Source of the DNA: Liriodendron chinense
Lineage: Eukaryota > Streptophyta > Magnoliopsida > Magnoliales > Magnoliaceae
Length of the DNA stretch: 64,000 bases
Direction: 5' to 3'
Assembly: GCA_003013855.2 (NCBI GenBank)
Contig: PVNU02004120.1
Location: forward strand, 62,001-126,000
Position numbers and translations under genes: made by a program. Position 1 is the stretch's first letter. Each line of letters starts with the position of its first letter. This document shows positions 23,400 through 35,267 of the stretch, piece by piece. The notes under the pieces are model-generated. The model was not told the origin of the DNA, made no database searches, and was given only the letters and a program-made list of their open reading frames with translations.

Positions 23400-23644
23400 C
23401 CGTGCCTGTGATGGGTGCAAATGCGTCAGGGCACTGTTTTGATCACCACAGATGCATAACGGATGATGCAGATGTGCATCGAGCGATAAGTACAGATTTC
23501 AAGCGATGAGTCAAAACATGGTCAGGTTGGATCAGGGAGAATCCAGTACCTGCAGGTGGAGCGTGAATTTCCTGCAATCCCGGATAATGAAAAGGGAAAT
23601 TAAAATAAATAAAAAATAAAAGTACATAATTAATGTAGAATTTA

Positions 23645-24134
23645 CATTCAATTTTCACGACCATATGGGTTGGCAGCTCAGTTAGGCCACACTGTGGTGT
23701 TTATGCGAAATCCACCCTGATCAGCGGGTGTTTCACTCCATGTTAGGCCTTGGGCCCAAAAATCAGCTCCATGTGTGATTCAGTTAGGCAAAACAATCAG
23801 AAACAATGGATAGGGCAACGCTCGTTGTTAATTGTTTTCCTTGATGTGACTTACTTCAATTATGGATGTTGTTGATTCAAGCCTAATTTTTTGTGTGGCA
23901 TCTAATGGTTGGAGTGGATTTCATAAAACCAATTAGTTGGGTCTGTAAGAATCAAGGGTGGGCGTCTATGTCCCAACTATTTCCTTAAGTGTGGCCCATA
24001 AGAATTACGAATAAACCTGCATTTTTAGATATAGGCCTAATGTAGGATTACACATCTAATGGTTGGAGTAGATTTTACATACACGTAATGTTGGCCCCAC
24101 CAAAAATCAAGGATGGGCATCCTTCTCCCACATG
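23645..24134. repeat. Repeat cluster with GTGGATTTCATA / GGGCCCAAAAATCA phrases, left part
   Basis: Degenerate direct and inverted copies of phrases such as GAAATCCACCCTGATC, TAATGGTTGGAGTGGATTT and AATCAAGGGTGGGCGT. These are non-coding MITE-like sequences related to the MULE-like family. Individual element ends could not be fixed. Confidence 0.45.
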
Positions 24135-24763
24135 TAGGGCTACACATCTGCCAGGTTAACTCGACCAACCTGTGCGATCCGACTCGGCATAAACTCGATC
24201 CACCCCAACTCAGCAAAGAAATGGGTTCGGTCCCGGGTAAATGTAACCGGACCATTTTTAGTTTAGGATACACGCCAAACTCGACCTATACCCAACCCGC
24301 GTATACTTGACCAGTTTCGCCTAACCCGAACTACCCCTTCTAAAAAAAAGTAAAAAAATCTTCGAGTTCGAGCATGCCCTCCTTCGGTGGGGAAGATGCA
24401 ACTTTAATGTGGAGAAAGATGACGAAGAAACAAACAAAAAGGACAAGGCAGAGAAATCTTCCATCTAAAATTTATAACACGTTCTGAAGTTAAAGAAACA
24501 GTTACTGGTATTACTATACAGAGAGAATAATATTTAATATTGTTAAAAAGGAGTCAAACATTTCTATTTTCCGTATACAAAGTTAAAAAGAATGTGAATA
24601 AGCAGAACTCAGTTCTAACCCAACCCGATTCAGCATGTAAGGTTGGGTAGGGTAAGGGCTGGGTCAGCCCAACCTGGTCACAACCTGAATTGAAACCCGA
24701 ACCTTTAAAATATGTTTAGGTTCGGTCCAGGATCGGGCCCAACCCAACTCATGTGCAGGCCTA
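24135..24763. mobile_element. hAT-type MITE with 8-bp TSD
   Basis: Termini TAGGGCTACACAT and ATGTGCAGGCCTA (inverted, 11/13) are flanked by CCCACATG (24127-24134) and CCCATATG (24764-24771), an 8-bp TSD with one mismatch. The interior alternates AACTCGACC, CCCAACCC and GGTTCGG short-period motifs. Length 629 bp, no transposase. Confidence 0.72.
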
Positions 24764-25420
24764 CCCATATGTTCAAAAAATATGGAGATTTATATTAAAA
24801 GAAAAGGCAATTTTGTGGAAGACCCACCCTTGATTTTTCATTTGGCCCACCGAGATGTGTGTATGAGATCCACTCTTACTATTAGATATGTAATCAAATG
24901 TTAGGCCCAAAGCCAAAACAAAAAATAAAAAAACAAAAAACCAAAAAACAAAAAATGGTTGACCTGTGGTTGAGGTGAACTACATTGAAGGAAGTAGTTT
25001 GGGAGAGAGATGTCCACCCTTGATTTTTATCGAGCCTACCGTGATGATTATATGAAATCCATTCCAACCATTAAATGTCACACTAAATTTTGAGCTTGGG
25101 GTGCAAAAATCAGGCCCATCCATGATTTAGGCAGGCCACATTGAGGGAAACAATTTAGAGGGTGAGTGTTGCCTTGTACAGTATTTCCAATCTTGAAATC
25201 TAGCTAAGTGACAGATGGAGCTAAGTTTTGGTTCATGGGCTTGAAATGGGGTGAAGCACTTGGTGGTGTTCAAGGTGGATTTCACATCACCGTGGGACCT
25301 ACCCAAGTGGCCAACCCACTTACTCACGTAGCAACCTTTAATAAATCTAGTGAAATGAATTGGATGACAATTACTTAGATTAATGAGGTAGCCTGTTAAA
25401 AATAATTTTGATAAAGGCAC
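24764..25420. repeat. Repeat cluster, right part
   Basis: Continues the cluster broken by the hAT MITE: CCCACCCTTGATTTTTCA, GAGATCCACTCTTACTATTAG and AAATCAGGCCCATCCATGATT phrases. An A/C-rich low-complexity segment lies at 24905-24955. Confidence 0.45.
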
Positions 25421-26017
25421 TGGACTATAAATTCTACATTAATTAAGTAGTTTCATGTAAATAACTCCTCTTATAAAAATCTTGTATGACCCTAATCCCG
25501 GTAGGGCTCACCCTGATGTCATGTTACATCTATTATTTATACATGTTTTGCCGCCTTCATCTAGGACATGAGACTGAAAATGAGGCTAACAGTGGGATGA
25601 AACCATTGTTACTCCATGGGGCTAGTCATGATGTTTAATGCCATCCAAGTCATGCATGAGGTGACTCCTACTGAGATGGAGGTAAAACAAAGACATCAAC
25701 ATCATTCAGAAGTTAGTAATTCCTAGGGAGGTTCCAATTGCAAATGGTTCTTGATGGTGAGGCCAACTTGAGCTTTAGGTCCAACTGATTTTTAGATGGT
25801 TGGCAATAGTTGAACAGAATGGACATAACACTGTAAACACCCCACCTGAGATAAAGAAACATACCCTGCTTCATATGAACCAGCAACCAAAACTTACCCT
25901 AAGGGCACCCAAATACTATCCCAGTCAGCCCCTAAGCTCTCCTACACCTACCCTAATATAGGGCCAAAAACAAAAAAGAACGCTTGCGAAAATTAGATTT
26001 TTGTCGACAAGCATAGG
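25421..26017. other. Intergenic stretch without recognised features
   Basis: No supportable gene or element. Confidence 0.3.
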
Positions 26018-26270
26018 CTAATCAAGAGTTGCCACGCGGCCTCTTATGATGTAGGAATAGGATGTCCAAAATGCAGCGGATTCGAGTAATTTCCGCTAGC
26101 ACCCAATGGCCATTTAAGAGCCATCATGCAACCCCTACAATGCAGAACGTCCAAAATGCCTTGGGATTTTGAGCAATTTTTATCTAACATGCATTGGCCA
26201 ATCAAAAGCTATCATGCAGCCCCTATGATGTAGGATGTCCAAAATACCTTGGGATTAGAGCTTCATGCGG
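26018..26270. repeat. ~88-bp tandem repeat, about three copies
   Basis: Units share CCCCTA.GATGTAGGA, a GTCCAAAATGCCTTGGGATT core and AATGGCCA/TTGGCCAATC. The cores start near 26067, 26148 and 26236. Degenerate, no coding role seen. Confidence 0.6.
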
Positions 26271-26559
26271 TGGTGGGAATCTTATTTGCATCACCCCGGA
26301 ATCCTATGTTCCTGCCAGAGGGGAGCCTCAAGGTTCGAGCCAAGCCAACATAGCAATCAGTGGCACCTCGATAAAAATAGAGCTCCTCCCCATTTCAAAG
26401 TGGTTGGAGAGAGATACAAGGAAGGGAGGAGAGTGAGAGAAAGAGTAAGAAAAAGAGAGAAAATGGAAGGAAAAGAAAGAAGAGAAAAGAGATCTAGGCC
26501 ATCCAACCTTAGCCCTCCAACAATCCAATCCACCTAAAGCTTCCTCGGCGGTTCAAATA

Positions 26560-27101
26560 AAGCAGAGCAAGGTCGGGACCTGAGATATCCAATCATCTTT
26601 TTCATTAAGAGTGTCATATCCCTCATTTCTCCTCTCACACCTCCCCATGCATAATAACACATTCCATCTTCAAATTGAAACTTCTCCTTTATCATACACT
26701 CCCTTACTATATTTTCATTTTCTTTTACTTTCTTTTCAATAACCATCTCCTTGGTCATTACCAATGCTAAGCACTTTGTTTCAATCATTATGATCGAGGT
26801 CGAGTGAAGTAGCATTTTATAGATTTCGATAATCCCCCAACATTCCTAAACCCCTAAAGTAGAGACCATACTTTGGTATGGGTGGAGAAGAGTGCCCAAC
26901 TCCTTCCTTTTTTATCAACAAGGCCCCTACCCTGGATTAACGGTCATAGACCAATCACAAGAATCACTTAAGTTGCGAAATCTTTGATTTCCTAACTTAT
27001 TGTGGGCCTATAGTGTCTAGCAGTTCGTAGATTTCAAAATATCAGCTAGTGCGCGACTCCAAATCAAACCACACTATCCAAAAGTCAACCGCATAGCATT
27101 T
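26560..27101. repeat. Dispersed repeat R, copy 1 (host of the gypsy insertion)
   Basis: Strong local similarity to 47530-47950: ATATTTTCATTTTCTTTTA, TCATTATGATCGAGGT, GATTTCGATAATCCCCC and CCAAAAGTCAACCGCATAGC recur in the same order. The copy ends abruptly at 27101, where the 3' LTR of the first gypsy element starts. Confidence 0.6.
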
Positions 27102-27815
27102 TAATGCAGGGAGCGCGTGGTAAGGTCGAGCACCGTCTGCCTTACTGGATAAATACCTTACGTCCACAAGGCCTCCGGGAATCCTCAACCGGACTTCCTC
27201 GAATCCACGAGGGAGAGAAAAGAAAACAGGAAATAATTCTTAGAAAATTTGTAATAATTGATTGAATAAATAAAAACGTAATTACAATGCTTTAAATAAT
27301 AAACTAAACCCTAAGACGAGGTATCGGACTCCAATTCTAACTAAAACACCTAAAAAACGTGACTTACTATAAATATTAAACTTACTATTTATAGATGTCT
27401 TTTATTCCTACATACTTTATGGTTTTCGGCCAAAAATAAAAAGTTTTCAATTTGGCCTAACCACGATGTTCTACTAATTTTCCTAAGCCCTTTTCATGTT
27501 GGGCACAATTCCTAAATCTCAACGGATTAAAAGTTATGAGTAAAATAAAACTTACTATAAATAGTAAAATAAAATAAAACTAGGTTAATGATTGTCGATC
27601 TAGTCGAATCTTGCAAATCCAGCGTGGGCAACCCCTTGGTTGGCTTTACTAGCTCAAGCTATCCCAGAATCATATATTATACATCTCAAAACTCATCCTA
27701 GATTGTAAGATGCAATTGTGTTTACGGTCCTGATGGCCTGGATCACTTCCATCTCTGATCGGGCTTCATCTAATCCATCTTGGCCATGAAATTATCTGCG
27801 GCTCACTCTATATCA
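27102..27815 (-). repeat. 3' LTR of gypsy 1
   Basis: The 714-bp LTR begins on the minus strand TGATATAGAGTG right after a purine tract (AGTGGAGGGGAC) and ends CTCCCTGCATTA. The last 75 bp match the 5' LTR remnant at 32299-32372. TG at the left plus-strand end has become TA. The downstream half also matches the solo LTR at 50542-51229. Confidence 0.75.
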
Positions 27816-27817
27816 GT

Positions 27818-28640
27818 CCCCTCCACTTCAAAAGAACTCGACCTCAAGTTCTCATCCAACTCCGGTTCATGATAATCGTACAAATCTGCAACGTTGAAAG
27901 TCCTAGAAATCTCCATGTCATCCTAAAGATCAATAACGTAGGCGTTATCATTGATCTTGCAAATAATCGGTAATGGTCCAATCTTCTTATACTTCAATTT
28001 GTTGTAGGTCCTGGTAGAAAATTGTTCTTTACATAGATGGATCATTACCTGATCACCTACTTCAAACACCTTGACATGCTGATGTTTATCGACCTCTTCC
28101 CTGTACATTTTGTTCGAAGCATGTAGCTTGTTCCGAACATACTCATAAATATTCATGATTCTGTCCGCCATGTGATCAGCTGCAATACTCATGCCCAGAA
28201 TCTTGGGCAGTGGGACTAAATCAAGTGTATGGCGAGGCACTCACACATAGACAATCTAGAAGGAGACTTCTCCATCGAGCGGTTTATCTTGTTGTTGAAT
28301 GTAAACTCTGCTTGAGCCAGAGCCATGTCCCATTGCTTTGGCTTGTCGACCGAAATACAACGAATGAGATTCCCCAATGTGCGGTTCACGACCCCAGTCT
28401 GTCCATCTGTCTGTAGATGGTAAGCCCTATTGAATTGAAGTCGCATACCAAACCAATTCCACAAGGCTCGCCAAAAGTGGCTAACAAACTTTGTGTCCCA
28501 ATCTGAAGTGGTTGTCTTGGGAATCTCATGTAGTCGTACAACCTCCATGTGGAACAAATTCGCCACGTGTACCGCATTAAAGGTCTTCTTATAGGGAATG
28601 AAGTGTGATCTTGAAGAATCGGTCTACGACCATGAACACC
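27818..28640 (-). pseudogene. Gypsy 1 integrase, broken
   Basis: Frames at 28216-28566 and 27923-28240 hold the catalytic core (TSDWDTKFVSHFW) and the C-terminal domain (FEVGDQVMIHL, KLKYKKIGP). In the motif usually TDGQTEVVNRTLG the glutamate of the DDE triad is Gly (TDGQTGVVNRTLG), so catalysis would be lost. The coding end overlaps the polypurine tract. Confidence 0.75.
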
Positions 28641-29219
28641 GAATCTATATCGCGTTGTGTCAGTGGGAGACCGAGTATAGAGTCTATGGATAAATCCTCC
28701 TAAGGGATATCAGACATAGGTAATGGGGTGTAGAGACTTGTATTCTGAGATTGCCCCTTATAGATCAAGCAAACATGGCATCGCTATATTGCTTTTCCCA
28801 CATCACGAGCTAATTACAACCAATAATACCGCTCCTCCACCAATACTCTAGTCTTATCCCATCCAGGGTGACCAACAAGGTCACTATCATCTAGCTCAAG
28901 AATAATCATGTCCCGCAGAGAACTCTAAGGATGTATAGTCGATTCCCTTTAAAGAGGAATCCTTCTTACATATGTAGGTTACTAAGGTGACTCTTTCGAT
29001 ACCTCATCCATGCATCCTTGAAATCCTCATCCTTGGCATACTATTCCTTGAGACAATCGAATCCGACCACCTTATTACTCAATGTAACCAGTAGTAATGC
29101 ACGACGGCTAAGTGCATTAGCCACCTTGTTTTGTTGCCCTGACTTATGCTTAAAAAAGAACGTGAATTCCCACAAAAATGTGATCCATCTTGCATGCATA
29201 CTAGTTTATGCTAGTTTGA

Positions 29220-30290
29220 ATATTAATAAACCTTAAGGCTTGATGGTCAGTGTAGAAAACAAGCTCTCTCTGAATCAAATAATGTCACCAATGTTACAAT
29301 GCTTGGACCACTGCATACAACTCAAGCTCATAAGTCGACCACTTCTTCCATGTGTCATTGAGCTTCTCACTGTAGTAAGCAACCGGCATGCCTTCCTGAG
29401 ATAGGACTCCCCCAATATCGACATATGAAGCGATTATACTCTATCTCAAACAGCTTGTTGAAATTGGAAAACACTAAGACCGACATTGTGGACAACCAAT
29501 GCTTGATTTCAGCGAAGCATTTGTCAGCCTCATCGGTCCACTAAAACGATCTCTTCGTCATACAATTGGTGATTGGTGCGGCGATGGTATTGAAATTCCT
29601 CACAAATCGACGATAAAACGTCGTCAATCCATGAAAACTTAGTATCTCGTGAATATTTGTTGGGGTAGGCTAATCCTGAATAGCCCGAACTTTCTCTTCA
29701 TTCACTCGGATGCCCATGGACATCACAGCAAACCCTAGGAGTAATAGTCAATCGGTTAAGAAGCTACACTTTTTCAAGTTCAAATATAGTTTATTATTGG
29801 TCAATACTTATAGTACTTGCCTGAGATGATTCATGTGTTCCGTCTCATTCTGACTATAAATTCAGATGTCTTCAAAATATACCACTATGAACTGGCCAAT
29901 GAATGACTTTAACACTTGATTCATTATGCGCATAGAAGTACTCGGAGCATTAGATAGACCGAAGGGCATAACCAGCCACTCATACAACCCTTCATTGGCT
30001 TTGAAGGCCATTTTCAATTCATCACCCGACCTCATGCGAATCCGATGGTACTCGTTTCTTAGATCTAACTTAGAGAACACCTTGGCACCCTCAAGCATAT
30101 TGAGCATGTCATCTAGTTGTGGTATTGAAAACCGATATTTAATGGTTATCTTCTTAATAGTTCGGTTGTTGACACACACTCGCCAAGTCCCATCTTTATT
30201 GGAAGTTAATAACACTTGCATGGCACATGGGCTCATGCTTTCTTTGAGATTACCCTTACGAATCAGTTCCTCCATTTACCCCTAAAGTAT
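29220..30290 (-). pseudogene. Gypsy 1 reverse transcriptase and RNase H, broken
   Basis: The frame 29862-30275 contains CNRTIK-like to RT motifs: RVCVNNRTIKKITIKYRFSI, FSKLDLRNEYHRIR, MPFGLSNAPS and YFEDI. The usual YFDD/YVDD has become YFED. RNase H sequence (AVVQAL, WSTYELELY, TDHQALRFI) follows at 29500-29220 with stops. Confidence 0.78.
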
Positions 30291-30749
30291 TTCATACTCT
30301 TTCGGACTCATCCGATAGTGTGGCCGGTTGGGCAAGCTAGCATCGGGGGACAAGGTCGATATAATGTTGGATGTCACTCATGGGAGGCAATCCATTTAGT
30401 AACTAATCAGGGCAGATACTTCTGAATCCATTCAACAATGGTGTGAGGCTAGGAAGGATATTGGAGGGTTCCAATTCCTCGTCTTTCACCACCACGGTGT
30501 ACAACTCGTCGATCTCCTTTGATTCCTCAATGACTCTCGAATGATCAGGAGAGAGTTCCCCTCCACTTTAAAAGCTTTAGGGTGTTTCTATGGTGCCATG
30601 GGGGCCAACATCATCTTGCGACCATCTTTGACAAATATATATGTTGTTTCATCCATGATAAGTCGCGTCTCGATCTGATTGATATGGTCACCCAAGCAAC
30701 ATATGACATGCCTCCATACCAACCACATCACAAATGACCAAATCCTTGT

Positions 30750-31060
30750 TGTGTTTTATTAATAAAAAAATGAGACAATACATTGTTTAGTTACCTTGGT
30801 CTTGTTCACCTTCTTAATCAATCCAATACAGTAAGAAGTATGATGTTTTGTTGTAGGAAGCTGCAACTTGTTCACCATCATTTTCAAGACGATGTTCTTG
30901 TTGTTGCCACTATCTATGATGATATCACAAACTTTGTCACTCATGGTGCACCGCGTGTGGAAGATGTTGTGCCGCTGCAAGTGCACTTCCTTCCTTGGAA
31001 CATAAAGGAGTCGCCTCATGACTAAGGACCCACCATGGTCATTAGTTATCAATTTTGCAC
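30750..31060 (-). pseudogene. Gypsy 1 aspartic protease, degenerate
   Basis: The frame 30759-31103 contains CDIIIDSGNNKNIV, the D-S-G active site of a retroviral-type protease, followed by a VNKLQLPTTKHHTSY segment. The same order appears in gypsy 2 at 38625-38936. Confidence 0.7.
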
Positions 31061-32270
31061 CTTTTGTGTCCCCCGCACCATTGCTCCAACACATCAAATT
31101 CATGGTCTTCTTCCTCTACTTCTCCTTCAATGCCCTCTTCGTTGATAGCCAAATGAGTTGTGGGGTGTTGAGGGCAAGCGTTCGACAAGTAGCTAGCCTG
31201 GTTAGCCACAATGGAAATAATTATTCGGCTTTGGGCATGCATATGGATCAGGAGCCCGATTCAGACCCATTACCGTAGACACTGCTTGTTGGAGCCTAGA
31301 AGGACCACTTCTCGTGCCTCAGTTTATAGTCGTTGGAGGCTGAGCACACTCCCAACTGGCTCTTTTCCCTTGAATGACGCCACATCCTATGTAAGACTAG
31401 TTATCAAGGCCCGAGTTGAAGGAAAGGTATGGGTTAAGGCCCTTGTGAGTTGCATCATCCACAGTCTAGACCTGATGTAATTGAACTCAGTCCTGAATTG
31501 TGGGTTGTAGACCGCCGATAAACCGCACTACTTTTTGTGGGTCAATCTCTGTCATATCATTTTGCTTTGCTAACTTATTGAATTTTGCCTCGTATTTGGC
31601 AATGGTTCGGCTCTCCTGTCTACAATTTTAGTATTGTGAGAACAACATTTGCTCATAATCTTTGGGAATTAGAATTAAGATCGAAGAAGTATCACACCCA
31701 CGGCCAGGATTTAATGAGTAGCTTATTCTGACGGGCACGGATGAACTTCAACTGCTCCCACCATGCAAAAGCACCTAATTTCAACTTGTACGCAACTAAT
31801 TTAACTCGCTTATTTTCCTGATATATCCATATAATCAAAATAATGTTCAACTTTCACAAGTCAATCAAGGAAATCCTTCATACATAGTATGTCATTGAAA
31901 CTAAGAAGTTTAGCTTTACGTCGAAAATATTTGTCTGCATGATTCCCATGATCGTTCCCACACGTAGGTCGTCGTACAATCATGTCTTCAACATCCTCAT
32001 CGCTAGGTACTGAATCGTATGGGGTAGCCCTATAATTGGCTACTTGTGGTGCCCTATGAAATATAGTGTTGTTCCATATAGCAAGCATAGGTAGTTGTTG
32101 ATCATTGTCTTAAGCTTGAGGTGAAATTAACGCCACAACGATACGGTCGAGAGTGGTTTGCACTCCTTGCATGGACATTTGAAGACCATATAGTTTATTC
32201 GCAAGATAGAGAATCTCCTGATCATTGTCACTGGGGATGTTTTCCATACCTACGTTAGACGACATCGTCC
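31061..32270 (-). pseudogene. Gypsy 1 gag, degenerate
   Basis: The N-terminus MSSNVGMENIPSD sits just downstream of the PBS. Later come KAKLLSFNDILCMKDFLD (Gag core) and a zinc-knuckle end, NACPQHPTTHL. Frames are broken. Confidence 0.65.
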
Positions 32271-32281
32271 CGATAAATAAT

Positions 32282-32372
32282 CCTCGCTCTGATACTACTG
32301 ATGCAGGGAGCACATGTTAAGGGTCAAGCATCGTCTACCTTAGTGAATAAATACCTTTAGTCCAAAAGGTGA
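32282..32372 (-). repeat. Gypsy 1 PBS and truncated 5' LTR
   Basis: The minus strand reads ...CCCTGCATCA, then G and TAGTATCAGAGC (initiator tRNA-Met PBS with one change from TGGTATCAGAGC). Similarity to the 3' LTR stops at about 32372. Confidence 0.7.
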
Positions 32373-33339
32373 TAAGTTCTTAATATTGTACAATTAACCC
32401 TAGTTACTAAAAGCATTATCATTGGTTTTTTGGTTAACTATTCCTAACAAGGCCGATTTTCTTTGTTCAAGTGATTAGTGGAGGTTGGGGATGATCTAAG
32501 CCAATCAGCATGTTTTACAACCTGAAAGATTAATATCAAGTGTGGTGACTATCTTGAAGAAAACTAAACCATAAAGAGCAAAGGATGGGCCAATTTCTAC
32601 AAGTGAAGATGAAGTGAAGAAGGCTCGAAAGAATCCGACGTCATCACAACCACCCATTTGGAAATCCAAGTTGTGTAAGTTTGGATGGTCAGGATTGGGC
32701 GTCCACATGTGGTACCATCCATCACGTCCAAAGAAGCCTCTTCTCCAAAGATATTTGGAATGGACACCCAGCTCCATCTTCCACACATGATCAACAAGAA
32801 AAAGGTGGACCAAACCATCTCATGATGGGCATCATTCCCATCATCACACGTGCAACCTACGACATAAAAAAGAGTGCAACAGTCACAAGTTTGCAGCTTC
32901 AACTTTAACCAACGTCCAGTCCATCTCCCATCATCATCGTCCAAGTCCAGCAGGGGGACCATCTACATCCACCATCCATCCAAAAGTCCAGTGGACCACA
33001 CCATCCACCAGTCGTCCAGCACTTGTAATGGTGCAGCAGTTCCAACCGTCTATCTCGATCTCCCACCTGCAACGAAAATGGAGCCCACGGTCAGCAGCCT
33101 GCAACATCCGTCAATCTCCACCAATCTCAGCCATCACGTGTGCAGTAGCTGCATCAGATAAAGCATGCCTCATCACCGTCCACAACTGTTTAACACCAAG
33201 CAGGGCTGACCGTCCAACTGATGTAGATCTCCATCATCTCCACTCTCCATCTCAACCTTCTAACAGCCCTCAGCCATCTCACGTCTGCGACTAGTAAAAG
33301 AGGTCTTTCTCTAGATCCAAACGTGCAGCTGCAACACAA

Positions 33340-33790
33340 TTGAGAGTTTCATTCCTCTGTCAAGTGTCACATGTGTAGCTGGTGGACGTCCCCTTCTCCA
33401 AATCTCCAATGCATGCGTCTACCAACAGCTGGAAGAAACGTATACATGTGCAACGGCTGAAGGATCTCTCCACTTCATGTATGCAAGCAAAGCACAACAA
33501 CAGGAGTCCCTTCGCTCCTTCACACATGCATAAATGTGAAGCTCTACACCATCTCACGTGTGAGCAAGGCAAAGAAAGCTCTCTCCAGCTCACACATGTA
33601 GGCCAAGCAAAGCTCCTCTCCATCCCTTACATGTGTCGAGGAAGGAACAAGCATCTCATATCTCCTATATATGCCAAGGAAGCACCAACTCTCACATGTG
33701 TGGAGTAAGAAAAAGAGATGAATTTCATCTCCTACATGTGCCAACTTGCAAAACTCATTCTCACCAACTTCCCACACATTTCTACACCAA
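33340..33790. repeat. Degenerate ACATGTG tandem array upstream of the LTR TATA box
   Basis: About nine copies of a 45-60 base unit centred on CACATGTG/TACATGTG with CTCTCC and GCAAAGC nearby, placed directly upstream of the LTR promoter (U3-like position). Confidence 0.5.
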
Positions 33791-33920
33791 ACCTAAGTAC
33801 AATCCAAACCTAGAGAAAAATTTCTCTTAGGTTTAGAGTGTACTTCCCAAGCCTAAATTCAAACATGATGATAAATTTCTCCTAGGCTTGGAGTGTACCT
33901 CCCCAACCACCTTAAGAACC

Positions 33921-33934
33921 TATAAAATGAGGCC
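33921..33934 (+). promoter_or_regulatory. LTR TATA box
   Basis: TATAAAATGAGGCC in front of a CT-rich initiator region (CTCATTCTCAACACACC), a typical plant retrotransposon core promoter. Confidence 0.55.
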
Positions 33935-34234
33935 TTCTCCCTCATTCTCAACACACCATCTCTCATTCCTCTCTTCTCTTCTCTAGTTTTCTTTTTTTCT
34001 TTCTTTCGTAGAGTAGAGCATTGCAGAAGTTTAGTTTCCTTTCCTTTCTAGAATTTTATTCTTCCATTTGTAAAATGGTTGGCTAAACTCCTAGCTAAGG
34101 CTAGGGGTGAAGCGTTTGGTGAGATTTGTAAAGTTTGGTTTCTTCTTGGTTTAACAATGGTGGTGCTTAAATGTTAGAGTCCCTTTGTTTGATTGATGTG
34201 GTTATCTACCTCGGCGGAAGCTATTGATGTGCAT

Positions 34235-34650
34235 GACCCCTTAATCCATCGTAGACTCCGGGCAAGATGGATGTTTGGGATTCCTTGCACACTAATTAGC
34301 TAGTTCATAATCAATAAAGTCTTTTGATCCATCATGACTCTGGGCATGATGAATATTTTGGATTCCCTACGGTCATTAAGCTAGTGCAGGTGAAGCCATT
34401 AATCTGTTAAATCTCTTGATCCATTGTAGACTCCGGGCACAGTGGATGCTATGAATTTCCTGCGATTGATGGATGAGATCTTAACGGTTGGATCATTCAA
34501 TCAAAGCTTCCTATCTTATAAGTGTGCATCTGATCTTATGAATTTGTGATCTTAGCTATTGACTTTTTGGCAAAGTTGTTGATCTGTATAATTCCTTGAT
34601 CCACTGTCGACACTGAGCACAGAAGATGCTTTGGATTCCCTGCGATTAAT
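34235..34650. repeat. ~85-90 bp degenerate tandem repeat in the LTR
   Basis: GATCCATYGTAGACTCCGGG followed by a GGATTCCCTGCGATTAAT-like end occurs near 34241, 34325, 34416 and 34596, with one weakly preserved unit between the last two. Confidence 0.6.
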
Positions 34651-35267
34651 TAATGATTGCTTCATGGTCAAATTAATCAGTTAAGATCATCATCTTTTGA
34701 GAAATATGTAGGTGGTTTAATCGTTTCATCTTTCGATTAGAACATATCTTTATTCGATTCCAGTTGAGTTATCGTTGAACCAAAGAATCAAATGTTGTGA
34801 ATTAAACAAAGGAGTATTTCTAATGCCTTAGCCCTTTCCTATTCCGGTTTTCATTATACACACACGCGCACTCACCTGGCTCCACTCGCGTGGATAAATC
34901 ATATTTTATCTCTCCCTTTTAAACTAATTCCTCTGAGTGTTCTTCATCTCAATCCCTGTGATTCGACCTCGATCTCACCGAGTATTTTACTACTTCACCA
35001 CCTGTACTTGAGTGTGCAATCTTCGGATCATAACAAGTTTTTGGCGCCATTGTCGGGGATTGTAATGGTTTAAGAATATTTTTTAAATTGATTTATGTAT
35101 ATATATTGTTAATATTTACTAACTTCTTTATTTTGTTTTTAGGGATTATCCATAATCACATACTCTTCTTCCCGGGTAACCTCTTCCCTTATCTCTTTTG
35201 CATGCTTAGTTTGTGCCAAGGTGTAAAAATGATCACACATACTATCTTCTAAACGAGGAAAGTTTGG

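Larger units (their letters stand above)
27102..32372 (-). mobile_element. Ty3/gypsy retrotransposon 1, decayed, minus strand
   Basis: Order on the minus strand: 5' LTR remnant (32299-32372), tRNA-Met PBS (32282-32298), gag, protease, reverse transcriptase, RNase H, integrase, polypurine tract, 3' LTR (27102-27815). The integrase C-terminus ends KKIGPLPIICKINDNAYVID, as in chromovirus-type gypsy elements. Every domain has stops, frame changes or active-site loss, so it cannot move by itself. The 5' LTR is cut off by the next element at about 32372. Confidence 0.85.
32371..35033 (+). repeat. 5' LTR of the TAT/Athila-like element
   Basis: About 2.66 kb. It begins TG where gypsy 1 similarity ends and stops CA just before the PBS. 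It contains a TATA box (TATAAAATGAGGCC from 33921) followed by a pyrimidine-rich leader, and two arrays of degenerate repeats. Without the 3' LTR for comparison, the left edge is inferred. Confidence 0.55.

Noticed and set aside
32505..33830. Cluster of ORFs on both strands
   Set aside because: Inside the TAT/Athila-like LTR and its ACATGTG array; no domain recognised.
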